64,000 nucleotides of DNA from Megamerina dolium (lineage: Eukaryota; Arthropoda; Insecta; Diptera; Megamerinidae), in the NCBI GenBank assembly GCA_963854835.1, contig OY978530.1, forward strand, positions 40,342,251 to 40,406,250, given 5' to 3'. The notes under the pieces were generated by a model. The model ran no database searches and was not told the DNA's origin. It saw only the letters and a program-made list of their open reading frames with translations. Made by a program: the position numbers and the translations under genes. Shown here piece after piece: positions 10,906-20,994 of the stretch (position 1 is its first letter; the number at the start of each line of letters is the position of its first letter).

Positions 10906-11890
10906 TACGAATATGTTAGAAAGGCCAATTAAATCAAGTTTTTTTAGAAATAAGTCGTGGTTAATTTGATCGAAAGCCTTGCAAAAATCAGTATAAGCTA
11001 CATCAGTTTGGAGACCACGAGTAAAGCCTTTAATTACACTGGCAGAAAATTCAAGCAAATTAGTCACAGTGGACTATGCTGATTTAAAGATACTGTAGAT
11101 TTCACATTGAAAACAAGTTACGTGGTTAAGATTGCCTCAAATAATTTAGGCATAACACTTAGCTTTGCTAAACCTCGATAATTTGAAATTTCGGACTTTG
11201 AACCGCTCTTGAAAATCGGAATAATAAATGAATCCTTCCAACTAACGGGGAAATACCCAAGCCGGAGTGAAGCATTAAAAATGTCAGTTAACGGCAAGAC
11301 AAGTAAATCTGCGCATGATTTCAGAATGCAGCTTGAAATCCTGTAAGGTCCAGGTAAAGTTTCAAAGTTTTAAGATGCCGCAAAACTTCTTCGGGAGGTT
11401 TAGAAGGCATGTAACTTGAATTTATTTGTTTGATTGGAAAACGGTAAGATGAACTGCAGTCATATGTTGCTGTTGAATAAGTAGAACTAAAAGAGTCTGC
11501 AAAAAGGTCAGAGATATTCTGATCGTCAGTAGATATCCTTCCATTTCATTGGCGAACTTTTACGTTTGATATTAACAAAGTAGTAAAACGTTTTCGAGTT
11601 TGTCTGGATATCCATTTTGAGTTTGCTAATGTATTTCTTATAACATTTTGAATTTAGTGATATAAGAAGTTAATCAAAAGAGAATATTTAAGGATAATCG
11701 ACTGAGCTACCTGATCTTTTGAATGATCTGAAGGCGCGATTTCTCTGATTTTTTAAACTTTGTAATTCCCTAGTAGACCAAGCAGGACCTCCTAAATTAC
11801 AAGAGTGGTTGAATTTGGGAATACATTTTTCGAAACAGTTATAAAGGAGGTTATTAAAATCTGAGACCCACTCATCCAAATTTGAGTTGG
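10905..11890 (-). pseudogene. Antisense fragment of a second LINE (Jockey/CR1 type)
   Basis: Read on the minus strand from 11879, the segment encodes CIPKFNHSCNLGGPAWSTRELQ and NQRNRAFRSFKRSGS, the connector that precedes the RT in Jockey/CR1-like LINEs. Downstream (about 10970-11050) it reads RGLQTDVAYTDFCKAFDQI, the palm motif with its Asp. Stops and frameshifts occur throughout. It ends at the junction with the plus-strand Jockey-1 RT, so two LINEs are fused tail to mid-body in opposite directions. Confidence 0.72.
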
Positions 11891-12099
11891 ACGTGGGTCA
11901 GTTTACTGCGGTAAGCATTTTGCATAATTTAACACAGTGACTTTACATTATTGACTATTATTGTAAACAGTTCAAATTACTTTTGTTACATTGTTATTAT
12001 GCTATTCAGTAAATACAGTGATCTTAGTAAGTATACTTGGAATAAGTGTTTTGATTATTTTATATCGAAAAATATATTTTGTATATTCTTCTTCAGTTA
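11891..12099. other. Unassigned AT-rich spacer
   Basis: No coding signal is seen. A TTAA at 11929-11932 followed by CACAGTGAC could be the 5' piggyBac target site, but it does not match the clear 3' terminus well enough to call. Confidence 0.3.
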
Positions 12100-12129
12100 T
12101 AAAACTAGCCCTAAACAATAACAAAAAAT

Positions 12130-14290
12130 TCTAAAATACGTAGAGTATTGAATATTGACAAAAGAAATATAAGCGAATACCTATTCGATACAGAAGATGG
12201 GTATAAGTTGGAGGATGATAGAGGCAAACAAGATAGCAGTAGTGATTCAGAAAACCCCTTATTGTTCGTAGGAGAAAACATCGCAGTATAGGATTACAGT
12301 CATATTCTGATGGTAGTTATCACGAGCACTCTGGATTGATATAACAGTTACATCCTGTCCTGGAAGAATGTCAATGAATACCATTTTCAGGACAGCTACT
12401 GGACCTACATCATATGCAAAAAGAAATATAATAAAGGGTAACGTAAGTACTGCCTTTTTACTGATACTGAATCATCGCGTATTGTATTGTATATATTGTA
12501 ACGTGCACAAAACTAGAAGCTGCTCAGGTCTCAGGTAAAAAATAGGATCTATATCAAGAAAAATTCTAAAGTTTTATTGCAATTTTATATGTACGTGGAG
12601 CATACGAAACAAGGAACCTAAAATTATCTTATCTATTGTCTGAAAAATGGGGACCAAATTTTTTAAAGAAAACTTTGAGTAAGAATGATTGAAAGAAGCC
12701 AACGCTTGCAAACAAATAAATTTGCATTGATTTCTACTGTTTGGGATGCATTCACTGAAAACAGTCAAAATTGTTACGTACCTGAACAAAACATTACCGT
12801 TGAATAACAACTATTTCCTACTAAAGCGCGATGTAGATTCATGTAAGCCCTATAAATTAAAAAAATAAGTAAAATAAGTAAAAATGTTATAAATGGATTT
12901 CCCTATTTGGGCAAGGACGAAACAAGACGGTCGAAAACATCTTTGAGTGAGTTTGTCGTTCTCAAACTAATTGAACCTTTTACCGGTGCTGGAAGAAACG
13001 TAACAGTGGATAATTTTTTTACGAACAAATCGCTATCTTTCAAATTATTAGAACAACGTACTACTTGGGTTGGAACTATTAGGTCAAATAAGAAAGAATT
13101 GCCAAAACTTGCTAAACAGAAAAGAGATAGCGTTGCTCGTTTTCAATCAGTAATATATACCAGGTGTACAAGCTTAAATCCAAGCTGTTTGCTCGTAGAT
13201 GGCGTTAGTGAGCATATTGAGCTATTATCGACTATGCATCCTTTTTTTATGAGTTCGACACCTGTTTACATCAATTAGTAAACATCATCAGTGATTTCAT
13301 ACAACAACATACATTTTTCCTCGTATAATCATGTCTCGTACCAAAAAAGAGCATATGCGGGAAGCTCTACTTTTTGCTTCAATTTGAAAAAATCTGCTGC
13401 TGAATCGCATCAAATGCTTGTGGAGGCCTATGGTGACAGTGCGCTATCGGAAAACACTTGCAGAGACTGGTTCAAAGAAGGCCATTTTGACTTGAGTGAC
13501 AAGAAGCGTGAAAATAGACCCAGAAAAGTTGAGGACCATGATTTGCAGGCTCTTTTGGATGAGGACGACACCCAATCGCAAAAAATACTTGCGATGGGTT
13601 AGGTGTTACTCAACAAGCCATTTCCATACGTTTACGAGCCATGGGAAAGGTTCTATGAAAAAAAAATGTGTATTTTTTTCCGAAAAACAACCGATTTAAG
13701 CTTGTACACCTGGTAAAACAAATAATTGTACTTTGACAGTTTATGAAAGTAAACCAACTAAGAAAGTACTTCTTCTTAGCACAAAACACAAAAACGTCAA
13801 AATAAACTCTAATACAAAAACAGTTCCTGAAAGTATATAATTTTATAACCAAACGAAATACGGGGTAGACGTAATGCCCCAAATGGCTAGAAAGTACAGA
13901 ATAAAATCAGGATCTTGAAGATGGTCTCTTCAGGTATTCTTAAATATCCTAGATTTAGCTGCAATAAATGCATGGATATTATATAAAGAAATTACAGGAG
14001 AAAAAATATTTAGAAAAATATAATTTCGATTGGCAACAGAACTTTCTGCACAGAATGAGAATCCATTTGAGCTACAAAACTGTACTGATTTAATGAACGG
14101 CCCTGAAAAACCACAAACACGAAAAACTTGCCAGATAGGTTTATGTAATGAAAATAAAACGAAGAATATCTGTGGTGGTTGTACAATATATGTATGTGGT
14201 AAATGTATATTCAAAACAATGTCACTTTACAAGTATTGCGTCGAGAAAAATAAAATCTGCATAATGGAAAATAAAAATATTCCTAATAAT
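12130..14290 (+). pseudogene. piggyBac-like transposase, interrupted
   Basis: Recognisable pieces in order: an acidic N-terminus (DTEDGYKLEDD), GPTSYAKRNIIKGNVS near 12395, CYVPEQNITVE and QLFPTKARCRF near 12770-12835, FPYLGKDETR and KLIEPFTGAGRNVTVDNFFT (12895-13020), then RSNKKELPKLAKQK. After the mariner insertion it resumes with NNCTLTVYESKPTKK, YGVDVMPQMARKY and the C-terminal Cys-rich RKTCQIGLCNENKTKNICGG and YVCGKC. The Asp in VTVDNFF is retained. In the DxxD motif the second Asp is replaced by Pro (codon CCC at 13877-13879). The segment that should hold the first Asp is deleted near 12850-12890. Several stops confirm inactivity. Confidence 0.87.
13160..13713 (+). mobile_element. Internally deleted mariner nested in the piggyBac, with 21-bp perfect TIRs
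   Basis: Both ends read CCAGGTGTACAAGCTTAAAT plus one further matching base, and the element is flanked by TA on each side (13158-13159 and 13714-13715). Only the N-terminal helix-turn-helix part of a mariner transposase remains: KSAAESHQMLVEAYGDSALS, then RDWFKEGHFDLSDKK and LQALLDEDDTQS at 13380-13580. The catalytic domain is gone and the residual frame has stops. The size (554 bp) and perfect ends suggest a short non-autonomous derivative mobilised by a full-length relative. Confidence 0.93.
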
Positions 14291-14687
14291 AAAAATTAAT
14301 AATTTAATTGTTACTTTTTTTGTATAATTTAATTTATTTTTATAATTAATTAATTAATTTATCTTTACTTTTATATTTTTCCTAAACCTGTGTTCACAAT
14401 AAGTGTAAGAAATAAATGTTATTTTTTGTAAACGATTCTATTTTTACAATTCTACAATAAATTTATTGAATTATATTTAATACTTTGCAAGCACAAGTCA
14501 TCCGGTCATTTTGACGTGTTGGTAAAAATAGGTCATATTAACCGGCTGGTAGTTCTAGTGTTAAGTAAAATTGTAAATAGGCAAACAAATATTCAATTCA
14601 AGTAGACAATCAAGTTTGAAAACGGAAGAGTAACGCATATTCATGGAAAGACGAAATATCCATATATTCTTAATTTAAATTTTTTTA

Positions 14688-15250
14688 ATGGACAACATCG
14701 ATCAAACCGATAAAACTCAATACACAGCTACGCAGCTGAGTAAATGGTTGCAACAACTCTGTATGACATCATACGATTCGAAAAACACTCTTGAGCTTCG
14801 ACTCAGTAAAATTCCAGTGGAAAAGATGGGCAAATGTCCAAAGCAAACCGACTATCAAGAAAGATGAGGCAGAACAGAGTTGGTGACCTATATTCAGTTC
14901 ACGCTGCGCTGCGCTGCGAACAAAATCAAAGGTTAAACACAGTTGTGGCTGTACGAAAATCCAATGTTTGCAGCAAGCAGTGTCGACTTGTTAATTGGAA
15001 TCTTTTACACCAAAAACAAAAACTAAACTTGCTCTACCCAAAAAATTCGAAGTATATAATTGGAAATACGGTGAAAATTTTGAAATATATTTCAACAAGA
15101 AAATATCATTAGTCAACAGTCGAAAATTCGATGAAAACGAATTGATAGATTATGTCATAGAAGGCATACTGAGTGATCAACTAAATAACCAAGCACATAT
15201 TAACACAGCATTAAAAAGCACTTACCTCAAGCTGGCAAAATCCTCCACTG
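14688..15250 (+). pseudogene. Ty3/gypsy-type Gag fragment
   Basis: An ATG at 14688 opens TATQLSKWLQQLCMTSYDSK, an N-terminal Gag form seen in some insect gypsy elements. After frame changes, FTPKTKTKLALPKKFEVYN and then FNKKISLVNSRKFDENELI and DYVIEGILSDQLNNQAHI follow (about 15000-15200), typical of the capsid C-terminal part. No zinc knuckle was found downstream. Its pol counterpart may be the RT piece at 15926-16260, with a LOA LINE fragment lying between. Confidence 0.55.
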
Positions 15251-15584
15251 AACCCTCCACGTTCGTTACTCTACTACAGTTTCTGTCAGTTCAGTGTTAT
15301 CATGGCTGGAGGTTAAGCACAACGGCTAAGCCGAGTCCAAAATGTGCCTCTGCAATGACTAGCGACACCGGTCAAAGCAGGAAAGCACATAGCACTGAAA
15401 TGGATAGAATGCGTAATGCAACTATCACCACGGTATCCTCGGAGGCGGCCGGAAGCAGCAGTGCTCTTAGCCAGCGAGAAAATAGGTGGAAAAATGGTTT
15501 TTCATTAAAAAAGAAATCGGTAGTCCTTAAATTACATCATGGAGTAGGTTATAACCATTTTGAAGAGAGCTGTGAACCTTAATT
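15251..15584 (+). other. Unassigned open stretch between gypsy Gag and LOA fragment
   Basis: The reading frame stays open to 15582 with a Ser/Thr/Lys-rich composition and no motif I recognise. It could be the remaining Gag tail or LINE sequence upstream of the RT. Confidence 0.3.
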
Positions 15585-15925
15585 ATATCAATACTTATGG
15601 AAGGAAGTACAAGTGAAATTCATAGCAAAAGCAAGCAAAATCTCACATGCTAGTCCTAAAGACTTTAGGTCTATTTGTCTTTCATCATTTCTATTAAGAA
15701 TACTAGAGCGTCTAGTGGACCTATACATTAGGACCAAAATATCACCACAATAACTCGTGAATTCTCAGCATGCTTGTAGTAAAGGCAAATTTACGTAAAC
15801 TGCACTGAAATTACTGATAACAGAAATAGAAAACTAGATAGATAATAAAGAATTTGCTCTGATATCTTTCTTAGACATAGAGGGCGCCTTTAACGACATT
15901 CATCCGAGAGCAATAACTAACGCCT
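15585..15925 (+). pseudogene. LOA/R1-type LINE reverse transcriptase fragment
   Basis: The translation gives WKEVQVKFIAKASKISHASP, then KDFRSICLSSFLLRILERLV and, after a stop, NSQHACSKGKF and LISFLDIEGAFNDIHPRAIT. These are the RT finger and first palm motif (FLDIEGAF) of LOA/R1 LINEs. It stops sharply at 15925, where gypsy RT coding begins, so it is a truncated insertion or rearranged joint. Confidence 0.75.
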
Positions 15926-16260
15926 CTTCGTTGATTTTAGAGAATATGAATTCCTTTCACTGTGAGCATAGAAGATTGTCATATATTGAAAAGTATGAGT
16001 TACAAAAGTTCTTAAATAAGTGTTCAGCAAAAGCATATATAAAAGTAAGCGAAGCTGATTTTACAACTCCTATAGTTTTATTGAGAAAAAAGACAGGCAA
16101 TCTTAGAATGTATGTTGATTACCGATTGCTTAACAAGGTAACTGCGAAAGAGAATTACCCAATTCCATTAATTGATGATTTGCTAGATAGCTTAGTAAAG
16201 AAACATGTTTTTACAAAACTTGATCTTTTGTTACGCAGCACAATGGGAAATTTCTATTAA
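15926..16260 (+). pseudogene. Ty3/gypsy reverse transcriptase N-terminal fragment
   Basis: About 110 codons, including RRLSYIEKYELQKFLNKCSA, FTTPIVLLRKKTGNLRMYVD, YRLLNKVTAKENYPIPLIDD and HVFTKLDL. This is the finger domain and the first palm Asp (in KLDL) of gypsy RT. The reading then diverges into LLRSTMGNF and a stop, so the rest of the polymerase is lost. It is probably from the same element as the Gag piece at 14688. Confidence 0.85.
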
Positions 16261-16469
16261 AAATGCAATAGACTTACAAAGTTTGGATATACAAAATTTT
16301 TATTTTGTTCCTTTAGAAACAAGCACCCTATACTCGGAAGTTCAAACTTTTTGATACTTTCATAGCTCGAGAAAAAGAAGATATACAAATTTTGGAAAAT
16401 GAGTATCGTAAAACATGAAAAAGAAATGCCACGTGTTTCAGTGTTGAAAATTTAAAAAAAATAATAATA
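16261..16469. other. Unassigned AT-rich segment
   Basis: No motif or open frame is seen. It lies between the truncated gypsy RT and the tail of the minus-strand SINE. Confidence 0.4.
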
Positions 16470-16798
16470 AATATGTTGCACTTATAAACCCCGAAGGGCT
16501 CTTTGGTCGAGCTACTCTTCCATTTCTCTTGTGCATGTTATATTTTGGACAGTATTGGAAGGGACCTAGTTATTTTAGCGGGTTCCGAACGGCAGAACTC
16601 TTGCGACATCACTTTTTCTGAGCTTTGTCACAGAAGAAGATTTTCATGGAAAATTGATGCTGCCAGAATAATTGCCAATTGCTTGAGGACAGGTGAGTAC
16701 CGTTCAAAAGAAAAATCTTCTCGATATTAAATTTATGTTTCAGCCGGGGATTGAACACACGACCTACAGATAAGAAGGCCAACTGAACTACGGCACCC
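16470..16798 (-). mobile_element. tRNA-derived SINE, nearly full-length
   Basis: Read on the minus strand, the head is GGGTGCCGTAGTTCAGTTGG, ending in a B-box-like GTTCAATCCCCGGC, so it is derived from a tRNA. The body (AGCAATTGGCAATTATTC, CTTCTGTGACAAAGCTCAGA, CTGCCGTTCGGAACCCGC, ATGGAAGAGTAGCTCG) matches 60254-60509 and 25491-25714. It ends in an AT-rich tail. Relative to 29527 it lacks some bases between A and B boxes. This is the most complete family member in the window. Confidence 0.85.
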
Positions 16799-16863
16799 AT
16801 TAGTACACGCTAATTCCAGCATTAATGGCATATCGATCTCGAAAAAAGAGTTTTTAAACGCTA

Positions 16864-17135
16864 TGAAATGACTCAATCTAGTATTTCTCGATACAACCCA
16901 GGCGTTTTCAAGATCATGTTTCCTTTCAATATCTACATGTTACTGGAAGGCTACCGTTTAGGTCGGCAATTTGTGGTAAGACACACATGCTTCACATCAA
17001 TTGAATACCTCATTCACGCTGGAGTACCACAAGTTAGCGGATTGGGCTCTGGTAATATGCCGACCAACGCCAGTACAGTCACCTTTCTCATCCAGACCCG
17101 ATATTGGCATCACAACTTTTCTAAAAACAAATAAG
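16864..17135 (+). pseudogene. Jockey-type LINE RT fragment, internally deleted
   Basis: The frame reads YMLLEGYRLGRQFVVRHTC, then YLIHAGVPQVSGLGSGNMPT and NASTVTF. This follows the Jockey RT order from thumb-proximal helix to the GVPQG motif, with drift (GVPQV). The first palm and catalytic boxes are missing. It is a different Jockey lineage from the next fragment. Confidence 0.6.
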
Positions 17136-17214
17136 GCCATCGTTGCAACTATTATTGACAGAATCCAGTGATCGAACAGGGTTGACTCGAGTACAATACT
17201 CGAGAACACATTTG

Positions 17215-17600
17215 AAGAAAAAAAAGTATTGCTCTGCTGTCTTTCTTGATATCACTCAAGCTTTCGATAAAGTATGGCACGATGGCCTTATTTACAAACT
17301 CAAACTATTAATGCCTGTAAATGTCTCCTCCTTGCTTAGCAGCTATCTCACGAAAAGACAATTTCTAGTATTCACAAAGATTATACAACAAATCCATTGG
17401 ATATTCACGCTGGCGTTCCACAAGGAAGAGTTTTGGGCCCATTACTGTATCTTTTATACACTTCAGATATGCCCAACAATAACTGTACATTCATATCGAC
17501 CTTTGCTAATGATACGGCAATATTTTGTTCTCGCTCTAACCCCATAGAAGCTACTAAACTCTTGCAGACTCAAGTCGATTCTCTCGAAATATAGTTAGCA
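17215..17600 (+). pseudogene. Jockey-1-related RT fragment with FAND in place of FADD
   Basis: It reads SAVFLDITQAFDKVWHDGL and SSLLSSYLTKRQFLV. A one-base frame change near 17375 then leads to DIHAGVPQGRVLGPLLYLL and STFANDTAIFCSRSN. The first catalytic Asp of the FADD box is Asn here. The piece is a close relative of 10270-10660. It is cut by the start of the RTE-2 element at 17624. Confidence 0.87.
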
Positions 17601-17989
17601 AAATTGTGCATAAAAGTGAAGTTTCTAACTGCATCAACCGAGTGGGGCTAACGGAATCGTTGTTGAACTCATCGCAAGTCAACTCACTGGACGTTATGTA
17701 GTTTGTTCTGCGCACTATATGATGGCGCCTTCACTCTGTAATGAGGGTGCCATCATGTAGCTAGCTCTGCTTGCTATGTGATGGCACGATCATTTTTAAT
17801 AGGAGTCCTCCACGTGGAGACCACCGGGCAACGTCTTCATGTCACTCGATGGAAGCGGCTAAAGTTCGTGGCGAAAACCTCCTCGGTTAGAGGATGTGCG
17901 TTGGGCTTGGGTCCCACCACATAAAATCTTTCACCCAATAAAAAGTCAAGCCGGATAAAGACTACCCCTTTTGTTGACGACCCCCGCAA

Positions 17990-18480
17990 ACGAAATAACG
18001 GCCACGATTTACGGATATGCACCTAGGATGTCCGATCCTTCTATAGGGAAGGTGACTCTATCCACCTGGTAGATGTCCTCGAAAAATACAAGGTAGACAT
18101 CACGACACTTTAGGAAATGGAGGGGACAAGTTTTCTCAGCGTAATATGTGCCCATGCTCCTATGGATGAGCAAGGCGATGCGACCAAAAACAACTTTGCC
18201 GCGAAGAAGTTTATGACCACCAAATCGTGCTTGGCGACTTTAATGCTAGGGTGGGCAAATAAGGTACTTTCGTCCAACTGTCGGAAAATTTAGCCTCCAC
18301 TAGAACACGTCCAAAAACGGAATGAGGCCGATCGACTTAGCCGCAACGCGAAACATGGTTATTAGTAGTACCAGATTTCAACACCTCGACATCAATAAAG
18401 CGACGTAGCTGTCTGCTGATCAACGAACGAAAAATCAAATTGATCACGTAATGATCGACGAAAGACTTGCTTTCAGTGGA
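17990..18480 (+). pseudogene. RTE-2 endonuclease remnant
   Basis: ICT-x-DVRSFYREGDSI-type sequence opens the domain with a stop in the TWN motif (TAG at the Trp codon near 18026). A deletion leads to FLSVICAHAPMDEQGDATK, then a stretch including QIVLGDFNARVGK with the GDFN motif retained (about 18228-18258). The later part matches the HLDI-x-KAT region. It is not translatable as one protein. Confidence 0.7.
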
Positions 18481-18491
18481 TCACTACTCTG

Positions 18492-18966
18492 TTGCAGTTA
18501 AAGTACGAACACGTTTATTTGTCGCAGAAGAACAAAGGAAGTACCACAGATAGAAAGCTTGACGCCAATAAACTGCAATCACTAAAGACAGCAAATGCTT
18601 TTACCACTAGACTATCGGATATGCTTATGCAGAACACTCCCCCTCTGGATAATATATGCGCACAGTGGACACATATATCCCACTCCATGATTACTGCTGT
18701 TGAGGAGGTAATCGGTTTCTACTGGCCTCTGAGGAATGAGTGGCATGATCAGAAGTGCCGCGACGCTATCGCAGAGAAAGACGGCGCTTATAAAAACCCT
18801 GAGTGCACGTGCCACTCGAGCTGTTAAGGTGGAGTACAGAGAGAAGAGAAGTTCGGAGAGACGTCTTTTCAGGCGACAGAAGAGGGAGCTAGAAAGACGC
18901 GAGTGTAAGGAGATAGAGATGTGTCGAGACAAGAATGAGACTAGAAAATCCTTTAAGAAGATGTAG
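18492..18966 (+). pseudogene. RTE-2 linker
   Basis: The reading includes ANKLQSLKTANAFTTRLSDM, then HISHSMITAVEEVIGFYWPL and, in a shifted frame, SARATRAVKVEYREKRSSER. It preserves the EEVIGFYWPLRNEWHDQ part that RTE-1 lost, so this copy helps to define the original linker. A frame change near 18790 breaks it. Confidence 0.7.
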
Positions 18967-19139
18967 CACTTTAGTAGCGGTTAAAACTCCGGAGCCTCTT
19001 TTTGTCATGACAACAATGGAAATGTGGTTACAGATGTCCAGAGTGTACAGACCTTATGGAGGGAACACTTCTCCACGTTACTGGAGGATGCCTCCCGAAC
19101 TCTCCAGTCACAAATGATAGATGTATAGATGTCCACAAC

Positions 19140-20480
19140 CCTACCATGATAAGGTCAGAGTGGACTTTTCTAGGCTGAAAACAACAAAGCTGAAGGTGTT
19201 GATTGCCTGCCTGCCTAGTTGTTTAAGACCGGAGGCGATAAGCTGCTCACCAGCATGCACCAGCTCATAAGCAGAATATAATCGGATGACTGGAGGCTCG
19301 GTGTTCTAAGTCCCATACATTAGAAATGAGACCTAACAATTTGCGTCAACTACAGTGGAATAAGTCTTCTTAGCATCGCATACAAGGTTCTATCAAGCGT
19401 ACTGTGTGAAGATTATTCTTAACAACCTAATTGGACCTCATTAGTGTGGCTTCAGACCTGGTAACTCCCATCGACCCGATTTTCACACTGCGCCAAATTC
19501 TGGAGAAGACCCAATAAAAACAGTTCGACACACACTATCTATTTGTTGATTATAAAGCCGCTTTCGACAGTCCGGTAAGGAATTACCTCTACACAACAAT
19601 GTCTGAGTTCGGTATTCCTCATTCGTCTTCGCAGAATAACACAGTGTAACTCCCGTTGTGCAATGAATATTGGGAAGGACCTCTCCCCGATGTTCAATAC
19701 CGATCGGGACTTCAGATAAGGTGATCCATTATTGTGCGAATTTTTCAATCTTTTTGTGGAGAAGATAATAAGAGCTGCTGGTCTATGACATAATGGCACT
19801 ATCTTTAACAAAAGTGTCATGATGTTAGCGTATGCCGATGATATTGACATAATCGCCATGAACATGAGAGCAGTCAGTGCAGCATTCTCAGAGTTAGAGA
19901 GGAGTCGCGTTAAAATGGGTCTCACGGTGAACCAGCAAAACAAAGTACCGAGTATCAACGAACAAAGAGTCCCAGCATCTTGAACAGCTTGTCACTGTTG
20001 ATAACTACGCTTTCGAAGTAGTGAAGGACTTTATCTATCTTGGAACCAACATTAACACCATTAATGACGGCTGCCTTTAGATATTGAGACGTATCACTCT
20101 TGCTAATAGGTGCTACTTTGGGCTAAGTAAGCAACTGAAAAGTCGGCCCTTCTCTTGAGAAACGAAAACCACATTCTACAAGTCGCTCATCATACCTTAC
20201 ATACGGTACCGAAGCTTAGACAATTTATAACTCAGATGAGAGAATGCTCAGAGTTTTCTAGAGAAAAGTCCTACGAAAAATCTTTGGACTGTTTGCGTTG
20301 GTGACAAGTATCGATAAGGTACAAACATGAGCTGTATGAGCTATATAACAACACCACCATAGTAAAGCGCATTAAAATGAAAGTGGAAAGATCAAGTACT
20401 GGAGAACTTGTCAGCATTTGGAATTTCTAACTGGCGCCAGTTAGTAAAGGAAAGAGTTGGCTGGCGAAGCATGCTAGATT
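19140..20480 (+). pseudogene. RTE-2 reverse transcriptase and C-terminus
   Basis: RT motifs are visible in scattered frames: LFVDYKAAFDSPVRNYLYTT near 19540, then GTIFNKSVMMLAYADDIDII near 19800 with both catalytic Asp residues. The thumb and C-terminal region follow, up to the LGISNWRQL-type end near 20420. There are many stops and small deletions, including a shortened linker before the tail. It is older-looking than the RTE fragments in the duplicated units. Confidence 0.78.
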
Positions 20481-20635
20481 CGGCCTGAATCGATTTTTGG
20501 TGGTTATGGACGCATAAGTAAGTAAGTACTTGAAACCTTCGTTGTGATGGATTATGTAAACGTCAATATACTAGTTCTCCGTACGATATATGTGGAACTG
20601 TAAACGCCCTTAATACAGGGTATTTAAACAAGTGG

Positions 20636-20991
20636 TGTAATTTATATTTCCAAAAAAAAAACAAATATATTTGTGAAAAGAGCTTGTTTGTTAAAAATCG
20701 ACTGTGTTTCTTCGATGAATGTTTATTGTGAAAGACAAAATCAATTACATGTTGATTTACAAGAAAGTAGATTAAATGTATGATGAAATATAAGAGGTGA
20801 GGTTAGGTGATTGCATACTCTTTCCTGACTAATGGAATAATGGTTGTTAAATCGTATTCTTGGTGTTCTTTCTTATTCCTCTATCGACATATAACACCTC
20901 TTTTATTACATCACAGAACAAGTGTGAGTATTTACAGTTGAAATTACAAATTAACTAAAAAGTACAGCGGGATGAAATGACCCAACATACT
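20636..20991 (-). repeat. Putative 3' LTR of BEL-2
   Basis: On the minus strand a GGGGGAGTA purine tract (20992-21001) is followed directly by TGTTGGGTCATTTC, the expected LTR start. A poly(A)-type CACAATAAAC lies near 20735. The distal boundary (TTACA at 20636) is a guess from TG...CA-like ends, because no second LTR remains. Confidence 0.6.
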
Positions 20992-20994
20992 CCC

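Larger units (their letters stand above)
12100..14560 (+). mobile_element. piggyBac-like DNA transposon, decayed, with intact 3' terminus
   Basis: Transposase remnants run from about 12130 to 14290. The 3' end is marked by a TTAA at 14561-14564. Read inward on the minus strand, the terminus starts CACTAGAACTACCAGCCGG, a form common for insect piggyBac-like ends. A 554-bp mariner (13160-13713) is inserted inside the transposase gene. The 5' end was not located with confidence. Confidence 0.85.
17624..20527 (+). mobile_element. RTE-like LINE copy with both ends (RTE-2), decayed
   Basis: This copy begins at the same base as RTE-1 (TCTAACTGC) and ends in a short TAAG repeat (20515-20527), the simple-repeat tail typical of RTE-type LINEs. 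It keeps the 5' UTR, endonuclease start (17990-18120), linker (18492-18960), RT (19140-19960) and C-terminal parts (19960-20480). The endonuclease core is deleted between about 18125 and 18140. Stops are frequent. Confidence 0.8.

Noticed and set aside
11929..11932. TTAA as the 5' piggyBac target site
   Set aside because: The adjoining bases (CACAGTGAC) match the clear 3' terminus only over the first few positions.
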